From Saccharomyces paradoxus (Eukaryota > Ascomycota > Saccharomycetes > Saccharomycetales > Saccharomycetaceae): a stretch of 64,000 nt of DNA. The stretch lies in contig NC_047500.1 of NCBI RefSeq assembly GCF_002079055.1, positions 248,001-312,000 on the forward strand, written 5' to 3'. Positions 21,037 through 30,437 of the stretch are shown here, one piece after another. Both the position numbers and the translations under genes were made by a program. Position 1 is the first letter of the stretch, and every line of letters begins with the position of its first letter. The notes beneath the pieces were generated by a model that worked only from the letters and a program-made list of their open reading frames with translations, ran no database searches and was not told the DNA's origin.

Positions 21037-21396
21037 TATAACAAGAGTATATTATGTTTTTTAATTTTTGGTCCGGTACTGAGTTAAAGTGGGAAATGGA
21101 ACGACCATATTCTTTGTGTCATTTCATTTAACTAGTGTTATTTATACGGTCGACCGCGGCCGGGGCATGATTTCGGCGGCTATTTATGTCGTAGCCCCGC
21201 ACTCCTTCTTTGAATAACACGCTAGCATATGGAGGTTGGTAATGCTATCTTATATTGTAAAGGAATATATCCATGGAATAAAGTGAGCGTATCAGCTGCA
21301 GTGAACCAATAAAAATAATCGTTATGACATCACTATGTAAATAAGTATATAAAAATAAAAGCATTTAAAGATGAATAAAAATAGTAGAAAAAAAAA
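21037..21396. other. Intergenic: SLZ1 promoter and 3' region of the YNL195C-like gene
   Basis: The SLZ1-proximal half holds a G+C-rich block (around 21150-21200) containing the exact URS1 listed separately. The remainder is A/T-rich 3' sequence with no gene. Confidence 0.5.
21173..21182 (-). promoter_or_regulatory. URS1 site of SLZ1
   Basis: The minus strand reads TAGCCGCCGA, an exact URS1. It lies 137 bp upstream of the SLZ1 ATG within a G+C-rich island, the typical position for Ume6 control of early meiotic genes. Confidence 0.8.
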
Positions 21397-22182
21397 CTAA
21401 CTATTCAAGACCTTATTCTTGGGGTTAGGAATATTAGGATCAGCGGGGTTTGGAAGGTTGATCGAAGGATTAGTCTCATTTCTGATTTGGTTTCTTGGGA
21501 CATTGTACCGATCATTCATTCCATACTCGCAGTTTTTTCCACCCCCAGTTTTCTGGTTGACAGGAGGAACATTGGCCGGATATCCGCGCACATGAGCAGT
21601 GTAGGAGGAAGCAGAGGCACCGCTCGTTTCGTCTCTCACCATGTGCTCATTGTATCTGTCCAAAGGAGCGGCCTGGGGATCCATCATTTCTTGGTCGTTA
21701 TTATCGGAACGGCGAGAAGACACACTGTTCCATGCCTCGATGTGATGAGGTTTACTTTGAGGTGAACCTGCACCTGGAATATGTTGATCAATAGGTCCGT
21801 TGAAATGCGGAATAGATGTATCTTGACAACCAATAGGCACGTTCTTGCTGTTCATTCTTGCCTCAGTCATTTTGCTCGAATCAAAATTGGCTAACGAAGA
21901 TCTAGCGTTATTACCATGGTCACTGACCACTTTATTTATGACTTTGCCACAACCTGGGATGCCAATTCTACCTGCACCAGTGTTTAAAGTAGGCCCTGGA
22001 CACTCACTTGGCAATAGCCCGGAGTGCTGTTCGTGAGGTGAAACGTGCTCACCACGATGAGGGTATTTGATATCGCTCGCCCTGCCGTATACTGGAACCT
22101 CGTGCATTTTATCCTTTGTCTGGTTCATATTGAGAGTATCATCACTGGAATATGCTTGAGCGGATTGGCCCAACCCTAGCAT
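21397..22182 (-). CDS. YNL195C-like protein of unknown function (Hbt1 paralogue), 5' end uncertain
   Basis: The function is unknown; S. cerevisiae YNL195C is a paralogue of HBT1, a Hub1-binding protein. The conventional 261-residue frame starts [17 protein letters not shown]. It is hydrophilic, disordered, rich in N, P, H and G, and has no clear domain. The frame continues upstream without a stop for 26 codons (ending ..[13 protein letters not shown] before the ATG) until a 3' splice site at 22262, itself 32 bases after a perfect TACTAAC. The true first exon may therefore lie upstream (see the intron feature). The gene is in tandem 3' of the YNL194C-like gene; I recall the two sharing a promoter in S. 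cerevisiae. Confidence 0.85.
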   Translation of the reverse strand: MLGLGQSAQAYSSDDTLNMNQTKDKMHEVPVYGRASDIKYPHRGEHVSPHEQHSGLLPSECPGPTLNTGAGRIGIPGCGKVINKVVSDHGNNARSSLANFDSSKMTEARMNSKNVPIGCQDTSIPHFNGPIDQHIPGAGSPQSKPHHIEAWNSVSSRRSDNNDQEMMDPQAAPLDRYNEHMVRDETSGASASSYTAHVRGYPANVPPVNQKTGGGKNCEYGMNDRYNVPRNQIRNETNPSINLPNPADPNIPNPKNKVLNS

Positions 22183-22261
22183 TCTGTCATAAGATTTGTC
22201 GGTATGGTAGCCGAAGCCGTGCTGTGTAGCAGAAGGCTCTTGGTTTGTGTTTGTTTCATTG

Positions 22262-22335
22262 CTATTAAGATGGAGAAAAGAAAATAAAATGAGTTAGTAA
22301 TATATGCATGATAAATTGAAGTGGAGTTAATAAAC
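22262..22335 (-). other. Candidate spliceosomal intron upstream of the YNL195C-like gene
   Basis: Seen directly on the minus strand: an exact yeast branch point TACTAAC at 22299-22293, then a pyrimidine-rich stretch, then TAG as the first AG (intron end at 22262). The downstream exon (22261-22183) is open in frame with the annotated ATG. A possible small first exon, 22361-22336 (ATG ATA CCA TCT AGT AAA AAG AAA TC), would join in frame if GTTTAT at 22335-22330 served as the 5' site, giving a 74-nt intron. That 5' site is a poor match to GTATGT, so the 3' half is well supported and the 5' end is not. A more distal 5' site, even within the YNL194C-like transcript, is possible. Confidence 0.55.
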
Positions 22336-22578
22336 GATTTCTTTTTACTAGATGGTATCATTATATTGTTTGACGTATAGTATTATTATAGGGTGAAAAT
22401 ATTAAAAAAATTATAATTAGGGAAGATATTAAAAATTAGGAGAATATCAGTTCAAAATATTAGTACTAGATAGAATGGGTTGGGACAAATAGACTTGGAA
22501 AGCTTATCAGCGTCATTGGATTTGCTTTTATTTTCTATTTTACTTTTGAACAAAGAAAAAGAAAGCTTTCGTGTCACC

Positions 22579-23484
22579 CTATGATACAACAGGAACATTT
22601 TGCTCGGTGTAGATGTGTTCTTCTTGAACCCGGTCTGGTTCATCGCCTGTGCTAGTGACAGTTCTCTTTTTTGCTCTCAATTTCTTGAAGAACCTGCCAT
22701 TATGATGGGATTGGGGCTGTTGGACCTCTGTTACAGGTACCGAGGAAGGTACTCCTCCATTTGATGGAACTGGGGTAGGAGTCTGTGAGTCTACCGTCTT
22801 GGTAGAAGCGAAACTGCGGTCATAAATGTACTCGTTTCTTTTGTGAGCAGCCAGCATTATAGTAGAGCAAATGGCGTTTACAATTAACAGAAATACTGTA
22901 GTCCAAATAAGCCCAAAATTCTTGGGACCTAGCCTAGCATCGCGGTTTTCATGGTGAAATGCCTTTACTGCCTTGGCGTAACATCCCGTGTACAGACAAG
23001 CGGAAAGGGTCATGAAGAAAAGCGTAATCCAGCTCATAGCAGTTGCCAATGAGGCAGTGGGCCTATTATATCTGATCAAGCTGGCAATAACTGAAACTAA
23101 TGTGATCAGTAAAAAGAAGAGCGCGATTAAAAGCATTGCCCAGCCTACCCTTGAAAGGTAATAGTAAGTGTTTCTGTTGTTTAAGAAAGTCGAAGGCATA
23201 AGAGGGGAGCTGCCAAAGTTGTCCCTTGGTGAAAATGGCTGAGCCGCCATTTTAGAAGAGCAGTTTACGGCTACCCCGCGACTCTCCCAGCCGCACCAAT
23301 TATAATTGTACCATCTGGTTATGGAGGGCGCCGAGTTAAAGCCTGAAGTGGATGCCTGGAACCAGTAGAAATTTTTCAACACTCCTGTGTTTCTTCCACC
23401 CGCTAGTATCAAAAAAAATGTCAACAATGTAGCACCTAGTAGAAAGAAGAGGTTAATAAAGTACACAAACTTTTTGTAAGACAT
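22579..23484 (-). CDS. YNL194C-like Sur7-family membrane protein of eisosomes
   Basis: This is a four-span membrane protein of the Sur7/Fmp45 family, which sits in plasma-membrane eisosome/MCC patches; the family affects sphingolipid content and sporulation. The 301 residues show a first span at about 8-28, an extracellular loop with the family-type W-x-x-W-C motif (NYNWCGWESRG), three further spans at about 115-140, 150-170 and 190-212, and a hydrophilic cytoplasmic tail. Length matches S. cerevisiae YNL194C. Several CCCCT/AGGGG stress elements lie upstream. The next gene on the same strand begins within about 400 bp and may share its transcript. Confidence 0.92.
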   Translation of the reverse strand: MSYKKFVYFINLFFLLGATLLTFFLILAGGRNTGVLKNFYWFQASTSGFNSAPSITRWYNYNWCGWESRGVAVNCSSKMAAQPFSPRDNFGSSPLMPSTFLNNRNTYYYLSRVGWAMLLIALFFLLITLVSVIASLIRYNRPTASLATAMSWITLFFMTLSACLYTGCYAKAVKAFHHENRDARLGPKNFGLIWTTVFLLIVNAICSTIMLAAHKRNEYIYDRSFASTKTVDSQTPTPVPSNGGVPSSVPVTEVQQPQSHHNGRFFKKLRAKKRTVTSTGDEPDRVQEEHIYTEQNVPVVS

Positions 23485-24249
23485 TGATTATTAGAAACGG
23501 AAATATATGAGGTTATACTTAGTGCTTGTCGAGATCGTAATAGAAGTAATCGTTTATGGTTATTTGTCACCCGTAAAAAAGTGGCAAATGCTAGATAAGT
23601 TAGTGTAGATGGGATCTACATATGTTACGAATGATGCTCCGTATTTAACGAATGTTTTTATATTGAAAGCAAGGGATAGCAGTGGGGGACAGAGAACAGG
23701 GAATAATGATCCTCACCATTTCCATCCGTTCATCCCACTCTTAAAAAGGTGGCAAATGGTAGAACTGCGGGTGGTAATGCAAGATCCAAAGATATATAGG
23801 GATGCTTTTGCATTGCAGCCCCCTCCCTTAAAAGACACTTGGGGGCCATTTCGTTCTAGAAGTCCCCTCTTTGTTTTCTTCCAAATCCGACCTGTGCGGC
23901 TGCGCGGCTGTGCACTACAGGGGGTTTTCTAGTCGTAATTTCGAGGAGTCTGTATATAGTGTTAGTGATTAATTGTCTCAAAACTCAACGCGGAGAAGGT
24001 TAGTAACAGCAGCATCTGCGGTACTTTTTCAGGCCAGCCAATGCTGATCAATGTTCTTCTTTATACTATTCTTAGGGACAAATTATCGTAATTGTATACG
24101 TAATTTTCAAGTTTGATTTGCTTTTTTCTTTTTCATCTTGGCTAACCGTTGGTGCGGATCTTTGAGAGTTCTAAAAGTGTGCGTATACAAACGCAAGAGT
24201 GAATGCTTTGCTCCTCAAGCAGAGAGCTAAAGTATTTGTAAACCAACTG
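23485..24249. promoter_or_regulatory. Divergent promoter with STRE cluster (YNL194C-like/YNL193W-like)
   Basis: Three stress response element cores are visible: CCCCT at 23820-23824 and 23864-23868, and AGGGG at 23919-23923. These are binding sites of Msn2/Msn4. They fall about 335-440 bp upstream of the YNL194C-like start. The 107-codon ORF at 23609-23932 overlaps the cluster and has no family features. Confidence 0.55.
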
Positions 24250-25926
24250 ATGGGACCCTCGAAACATTTCAAGCATTCCAGCAAGGACAATAAACGCAAA
24301 AATGAGCAGAAGGCCCTGATTACTCAAGAAGATTTCTACCTAGCGGCGATCGACTGCGAAGAACAGGCTGACCGTTGGTTGCTATCGGACGTTAAGAAAT
24401 GTCTGCGGTTCTATCTAAAGGCTCTCGAGCACTACGAAAGTGGCCTGACTGCTCTAGATTCTACGCAGGAAGGGAAATATAATATCTATTATAATGAAAC
24501 AAGACTTTTTTTGCAAATTTATACGGATTATCTGGCCAATAATGGCTACATTAATATCTTGCAATACGTGAAGATGGACGATATGCCTGATCTTTCTAAT
24601 TTAGTACTATCCTTGCCACAGATTACCCAACGGTTTGAAATTGTTTATGAGACTTTCCCAGAGCAGAGAACTTGGGATCTCCAGTTCAACCTATTGACGT
24701 GCTACTTGACTCTCATAGAGTCATTAGACGACACTTTTCCGCCCACTGTTGCAATGGAGGGTTCAGACATTTTAACTTTGACAAACAAATATATTGAAAT
24801 TTTTCAACACTTAGTTAATTATTTGTTACAAGAACTACAGAACTGGAACAACAATACGGAACAAAACTCTGATGACACAGATGCGGAGTTGGAAAGAGAT
24901 ACTTTGGATGAAGACGCGATGCAAGTCACCAGGGACGGAACTGGGATTCGAACGAATGGTCCTTCGCAACCACAGGCGGAAACTATGGAGGTTTCTGAAC
25001 AAGTGACCCCGTCCTCACTTACCGAAGTACTCGTCAACTCTCTAAAGTTCAATCACGCTTTGATGGAACTGATCTTTGAGTCGAAAATATCCACCGAAAA
25101 AAATCCTGAAACGGAAATCTTGAATCCTATTCAGATCAATTTTTTGGAAGATACAACCAATAAATTCTATTTACAACTATGTGATATTATAGACTCCATT
25201 TCCGCCGCCATTCCATTAGATCTGAAGGAAATTGGCTTAGCGAAGGTTTTAATTGAAGGTTTTAACATCATCACCTCGGGGACTTTCGAGTCATTACAAG
25301 ATTTTGTTTTGCAAACCGCTTCCTTTACCGACCTCCTTGATGAAAATGACATACAGGGCAAGATTGACCTTTCGTTGATCAGGGTTGATATCGTTGAATT
25401 CGCTATTTTGTGTCTAAGCGAGTTTTCTTCAGATTCAGCTTGGAAGCTCTCTGGGCTATTGACTAAAGTTCTTACAGAGGCTAGAGCTTTATTAACGAAC
25501 CACAGAAACCACATTTTGTTTGCAAAAAATCAGAAATTGAACGAACAATTGAGCCATGTTGTCTTTCAACTTTGCGATGTCTTAGTAAATTCCTCTGATA
25601 ATGAACTGAGAAGGTACGCCATAAAACAGTGCAGTGAAAAGGCACAAAAACCCCCAGAAGGGGCACGTACTTTAGAAATACTGATGAAAAATGCTAATGT
25701 TTTCCTGAATAATGCTGTCCTTATTTCATCAAAACAGTGCGGATTACAAGAAACAATTATCGATAAACTGAAAAGAAATTATATCCACAATCAAGCTAAG
25801 GAAAGGCTACTTTTCTTACAAGGCCTTGAAGAGAAGTCGAATGGTGATGATGTTACGTCAGCTTCGCCTACCACAATGACGTTTGATATGCCACCAGATC
25901 ACCCATTCTATAGCCACTATCGGTAG
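24250..25926 (+). CDS. YNL193W-like protein of unknown function
   Basis: I know no function for this family; the 558-residue product equals S. cerevisiae YNL193W in length. It is almost entirely alpha-helical by composition. The N-terminal block after a basic start (SKHFKHSSKDNKRK) reads EDFYLAAIDCEEQADRWLLSDVKKCLRFYLKALEHYESGL, split here only by description, and looks like a TPR-like helical hairpin near residues 28-67. An acidic, low-complexity insert lies at about 205-260. An in-frame ATG 17 codons upstream (24199) would add a basic, acid-free N-terminus (MNALLLKQRAKVFVNQL), which could act as a weak mitochondrial signal. I use the conserved start. Confidence 0.85.
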   Translation: MGPSKHFKHSSKDNKRKNEQKALITQEDFYLAAIDCEEQADRWLLSDVKKCLRFYLKALEHYESGLTALDSTQEGKYNIYYNETRLFLQIYTDYLANNGYINILQYVKMDDMPDLSNLVLSLPQITQRFEIVYETFPEQRTWDLQFNLLTCYLTLIESLDDTFPPTVAMEGSDILTLTNKYIEIFQHLVNYLLQELQNWNNNTEQNSDDTDAELERDTLDEDAMQVTRDGTGIRTNGPSQPQAETMEVSEQVTPSSLTEVLVNSLKFNHALMELIFESKISTEKNPETEILNPIQINFLEDTTNKFYLQLCDIIDSISAAIPLDLKEIGLAKVLIEGFNIITSGTFESLQDFVLQTASFTDLLDENDIQGKIDLSLIRVDIVEFAILCLSEFSSDSAWKLSGLLTKVLTEARALLTNHRNHILFAKNQKLNEQLSHVVFQLCDVLVNSSDNELRRYAIKQCSEKAQKPPEGARTLEILMKNANVFLNNAVLISSKQCGLQETIIDKLKRNYIHNQAKERLLFLQGLEEKSNGDDVTSASPTTMTFDMPPDHPFYSHYR

Positions 25927-26378
25927 TGAAATTACGTACATATACATAGATAGAAGCAGATTCATTGCGCATATGCTACAAGAACCCTTGGTGACAGGCC
26001 TTCTGATACAAGTAAATACATGCAGGAAACGCACATTACATCTGAAACAAAGCCGAGACGGGGCCCAGCAGTCTTTTTTTAGAAATCGCGTGGCTTGGTA
26101 ACGCGATAATGACGCGACACAGCCATTAGTGTGAAACTTGATTTTCTTGGCCAAACTAGGCATAATATTTCCTACAGGTTATTAGTTTTAATATATATCT
26201 CGGGTCCATTTTTTACGTCGGTACTCCACAGGACCAGTCTATTTGTATTTTAACACCTACCGCATCATAAGGTAGTGCTTGTTTAAATAGGCAGTTATCC
26301 ATTTCCTCCTCTCTCTTCCTTCCTTCCTCGAAGAGTCCTTTAATAAGCATTGGAAAGCCAAACAAAAAAAAAATAACA
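25927..26378 (+). promoter_or_regulatory. CHS1 promoter region
   Basis: This 452-bp region holds the 3' end of the YNL193W-like transcript and the CHS1 promoter. TGAAACT at 26132-26138 differs by one base from the Ste12 pheromone response element TGAAACA. Two ACGCGA-like half sites lie at 26101-26116. No ORF here is convincing. Confidence 0.35.
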
Positions 26379-29300
26379 ATGAGTGATCAAAATAATCGAT
26401 CGAGAAATGAATACCAATCAAACCGAGAGGACGAAACTGGCTACGAGCTACAAAATTCCCATAGTGGACTGTTTCACTCTTCAAATGAAGAGTTAACAAA
26501 CAGAAACCAAAGATACACCAATCAAAATACCAGCATGGGTTCGTTCACTCCAGTCCAACCTTTGCAATTTCCAGAACAATCACAGCGAACAAATATGCTT
26601 TATAACAGTGATGATGACAATAATATTAATACCGATGATAGCGAACGAGATATATATGGAGGTTTTGTTAACCATTATCGCCAGCGCCCTCCACCAGTGA
26701 CTGCAGAATACAATGACGTTTTCAATGCTAACAACCAGCAACTACCGTCACAACAATACAGCAACGCATCCTCATATCCAATACCTTCGATAAATGTAAT
26801 TCAAACCACTCCTGAGCTCATACATAACGGCTCACAGACAATGACAACTCCCATCGAAAGACCATTCTTTAACGAAAACGATTATTATTACAATAACAGG
26901 AATTCTAGGACATCACCCAGTATTGGTTCTAGTAGTGATGGTTATGCGGATCAGGAAGCTAGACCCATTTTGGAACAACCCACCGATAACATGAATAGTG
27001 GCAGCATCCCACAGTATCATGACCAAAACTTTGTATACAACAATGGTTATCATGGCTTACAGGCGAAAAGTTACTATGACGATCCAGAAGGCGGTTATAT
27101 CGATCAAAGAGGAGATGATTATCAGATTAACTCATATTTGGGTAGAAACGGTGAAATGGTTGATCCTTACGATTATGAAAATAGTCTAAGACATATGACC
27201 CCTATGGAGCGTAATCGATATCTGCGAAATGATAACAGACCCTTAGACGATGGAAAGGAAGAACTAGACAGTGTGAAAAGCGATTACTCTCACAGGGACC
27301 TGGGTGAATATGACAAGGATGATTTTTCAAGAGACGACGAGTATGACGATCTGAACACTATCGATAAATTGCAGTTTCAAGCTAATGGTGTACCTGCATC
27401 ATCATCGGTATCTTCTGTGGGATCTAAACAATCCGACATCATAGTAAGTAATGAAAATTTAACCGCAAATAGATCGCTAAAAAGAAGCGGTACTGAAATC
27501 AGGAAATTCAAACTTTGGAATGGTAATTTTGTCTTCGATTCTCCAATCAGTAAAACTCTATTGGACCAATATGCTACTACGACGGAGAGTGCGAGCACTT
27601 TACCAAATGAGTTCAAGTTTATGAGATATCAAGCTGTAACTTGCGAACCTAACCAACTTGCAGAAAAAAATTTCACGGTCAGGCAGTTGAAATATTTAAC
27701 TCCAAGAGAAACGGAATTGATGCTAGTAGTCACGATGTATAATGAAGACCATATTTTGTTAGGAAGGACTTTAAAAGGTATCATGGACAACGTCAAATAC
27801 ATGGTGAAAAAAAAAAACTCAAGCACTTGGGGGCCGGATGCATGGAAAAAAATTGTTGTTTGTATCATTTCAGATGGTCGGTCCAAAATCAATGAACGCT
27901 CGCTAGCATTACTAAGTTCATTAGGTTGTTACCAGGACGGATTTGCTAAGGATGAAATTAACGAGAAAAAAGTAGCAATGCATGTCTACGAACATACGAC
28001 AATGATTAACATCACAGATGTTTCGGAATCGGAAGTGACATTAGAATGCAATCAAGGCACTGTTCCGATACAACTTTTGTTTTGTTTGAAAGAACAAAAT
28101 CAAAAAAAAATCAACTCACATAGATGGGCATTTGAAGGCTTTGCAGAATTGTTACGTCCTAATATTGTTACGTTGTTAGACGCTGGTACAATGCCAGGTA
28201 AAGATTCTATTTACCAATTATGGAGAGAGTTTAGGAATCCGAACGTTGGTGGGGCGTGTGGTGAAATAAGAACTGATTTGGGTAAGAGATTTGTAAAGCT
28301 TTTAAATCCCTTAGTCGCATCTCAGAATTTTGAGTACAAAATGTCCAATATTTTAGACAAAACAACTGAGTCTAACTTCGGATTCATTACTGTTCTGCCA
28401 GGAGCCTTCTCTGCGTACAGGTTTGAAGCTGTGAGAGGCCAGCCATTACAGAAGTATTTCTACGGTGAAATCATGGAAAATGAGGGTTTTCATTTTTTTT
28501 CTTCCAATATGTATCTTGCTGAGGATCGTATTTTATGCTTTGAAGTGGTCACAAAAAAAAATTGTAATTGGATTTTGAAATATTGCAGAAGTTCTTATGC
28601 TTCAACAGATGTACCGGAAAGAGTACCTGAGTTTATTCTTCAGAGAAGGCGTTGGTTGAATGGTTCGTTTTTTGCCAGTGTTTATTCTTTTTGTCATTTT
28701 TACAGAGTCTGGAGCAGTGGTCATAACATCGGTAGAAAGCTTCTTTTGACAGTTGAATTTTTTTACCTTTTCTTCAATACATTGATTTCGTGGTTTTCTT
28801 TGAGTTCATTTTTCCTGGTCTTTAGAATTCTCACTGTTTCTATCGCACTGGCATATCATTCAGCATTCAATGTATTGTCCGTTATATTTCTGTGGCTTTA
28901 TGGGATTTGTACTTTATCAACATTCATACTATCATTGGGAAATAAACCTAAAAGTACAGAGAAATTTTACGTTCTAACTTGTGTCATTTTTGCGGTGATG
29001 ATGATTTACATGATATTTTGCAGCATATTTATGAGTGTCAAATCATTCCAGAATATTTTAAAAAACGATACCATCAGCTTCGAAGGATTGATTACCACAG
29101 AAGCCTTCAGGGATATTGTTATTTCTTTGGGCTCCACTTACTGTTTGTACCTGATCAGTTCAATTATCTATTTGCAACCATGGCATATGTTGACAAGTTT
29201 TATTCAGTATATTTTGTTAAGTCCGTCTTATATCAATGTTTTGAATATCTATGCATTTTGCAATGTGCATGACTTATCTTGGGGTACAAAGGGCGCAATG

Positions 29301-29771
29301 GCAGATCCATTGGGTAAGATTAATACTACGGAAGATGGTATGTTCAAAATGGAGGTTCTGGTTTCTAGTTCAGAGATTCAAGCAAATTACGATAAATATC
29401 TAAAGGTCCTGAACGACTTCGATCCAAAATCAGAATCGCGGCCTACTGAGCCGTCGTATGATGAAAAGAAAACCGGTTATTATGCAAACGTTAGATCTCT
29501 AGTGATTATCTTCTGGGTCATTACAAATTTCATCATTGTTGCCGTTGTTTTAGAAACTGGTGGGATTGCAGATTATATTGCTATGAAATCCATATCAACC
29601 GATGACACTTTAGAAACTGCAAAGGAGGCGGAAATCCCCTTGATGACAAGTAAGGCCTCAATTTATTTTAATGTAATACTATGGTTGGTTGCATTATCGG
29701 CATTGATAAGGTTCATTGGTTGCTCAATATACATGACGGTAAGGTTTTTTAAAAAGGTTACATTTCGCTAA
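26379..29771 (+). CDS. CHS1: Chs1, chitin synthase I
   Basis: Chs1 polymerises UDP-GlcNAc into chitin at the plasma membrane and repairs the cell wall after daughter separation. The 1130-residue protein begins with a long disordered N/Q/D-rich region (about 1-370), then the glycosyltransferase core. Visible motifs are LLDAGTMPGKDS near residue 603, EDRIL near 714 and the QRRRWLNGSF signature near 755. About seven membrane spans follow between roughly 785 and 1125. Length is within a residue of the S. cerevisiae enzyme. A near-match Ste12 element upstream fits its known induction by mating pheromone. Confidence 0.95.
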   Translation: MSDQNNRSRNEYQSNREDETGYELQNSHSGLFHSSNEELTNRNQRYTNQNTSMGSFTPVQPLQFPEQSQRTNMLYNSDDDNNINTDDSERDIYGGFVNHYRQRPPPVTAEYNDVFNANNQQLPSQQYSNASSYPIPSINVIQTTPELIHNGSQTMTTPIERPFFNENDYYYNNRNSRTSPSIGSSSDGYADQEARPILEQPTDNMNSGSIPQYHDQNFVYNNGYHGLQAKSYYDDPEGGYIDQRGDDYQINSYLGRNGEMVDPYDYENSLRHMTPMERNRYLRNDNRPLDDGKEELDSVKSDYSHRDLGEYDKDDFSRDDEYDDLNTIDKLQFQANGVPASSSVSSVGSKQSDIIVSNENLTANRSLKRSGTEIRKFKLWNGNFVFDSPISKTLLDQYATTTESASTLPNEFKFMRYQAVTCEPNQLAEKNFTVRQLKYLTPRETELMLVVTMYNEDHILLGRTLKGIMDNVKYMVKKKNSSTWGPDAWKKIVVCIISDGRSKINERSLALLSSLGCYQDGFAKDEINEKKVAMHVYEHTTMINITDVSESEVTLECNQGTVPIQLLFCLKEQNQKKINSHRWAFEGFAELLRPNIVTLLDAGTMPGKDSIYQLWREFRNPNVGGACGEIRTDLGKRFVKLLNPLVASQNFEYKMSNILDKTTESNFGFITVLPGAFSAYRFEAVRGQPLQKYFYGEIMENEGFHFFSSNMYLAEDRILCFEVVTKKNCNWILKYCRSSYASTDVPERVPEFILQRRRWLNGSFFASVYSFCHFYRVWSSGHNIGRKLLLTVEFFYLFFNTLISWFSLSSFFLVFRILTVSIALAYHSAFNVLSVIFLWLYGICTLSTFILSLGNKPKSTEKFYVLTCVIFAVMMIYMIFCSIFMSVKSFQNILKNDTISFEGLITTEAFRDIVISLGSTYCLYLISSIIYLQPWHMLTSFIQYILLSPSYINVLNIYAFCNVHDLSWGTKGAMADPLGKINTTEDGMFKMEVLVSSSEIQANYDKYLKVLNDFDPKSESRPTEPSYDEKKTGYYANVRSLVIIFWVITNFIIVAVVLETGGIADYIAMKSISTDDTLETAKEAEIPLMTSKASIYFNVILWLVALSALIRFIGCSIYMTVRFFKKVTFR

Positions 29772-30437
29772 GAAAATTAATTATCCCTTTGTCATCAATT
29801 AGTAGATTTGTTTGATATTATATTAATAGTTTAGTTTTAGTTGTGGGTTATAGTATTTTAGTGAAATATTTCAAACGATTTTTTGAAGGGTGCGCTTATT
29901 GTCGCAATAAAAAAAAAATAGGCACCTGAAAGAAAAAAAGTATATTATTGGTAAAGTCAAAACCTTTAGAAAGTTCTATTCCTACGACTACTGCTATACA
30001 TTACATATGGACATATTTCTTGTTTCATTATAAATCTTTACCCTACTTCAGTTTTGAAAGAGTGCATGCTGCTCATATAAAATAGTTTGCTGAGATTCAC
30101 AACACACTACCACTTAAACAACTAAAGCTCGAAAAAGCTATGTGTGTGCCTCAGTACCTATAAACCTCTGAAAAGTGGTTCATTTGCAAATTCATGGATT
30201 ATTATTTAATACACAGTTATCTGGCATTACATGCCACTGCACAAATTATCCACCGGACCCTTGAAACTGTGGCGCTCTTTAAAACGCATCTCCAAAAAAA
30301 AAAAAAGAACAAAAGAAAAGAAGTTGCAAATATATATACAAACAGTTTTTACATTTATTGCTTAAGATAAAGAAATAAGAATCCGAAGCTTTGAAGAGAG
30401 CTGAATGTATCCAAATAACTAGTTAAAATTATTCGTG
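29772..30437. other. CHS1-DUG3 intergenic region
   Basis: A 666-bp gene-free stretch, very A/T-rich, with A runs around 29908-29937 and 30295-30304. It contains an exact 11-bp ARS consensus match near its right end, listed separately, and otherwise holds the CHS1 3' region and DUG3 promoter. Confidence 0.4.
30347..30357 (+). other. Exact ARS consensus sequence; candidate replication origin
   Basis: TTTTACATTTA fits the ORC-binding consensus WTTTAYRTTTW at all 11 positions and lies in an A/T-rich intergenic region. Exact matches also arise by chance in such DNA, so origin activity is only a suggestion. Confidence 0.3.

Noticed and set aside
23609-23932. 107-codon ORF upstream of the YNL194C-like gene
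   Set aside because: It overlaps the stress-element cluster of the promoter and has no protein-family features.
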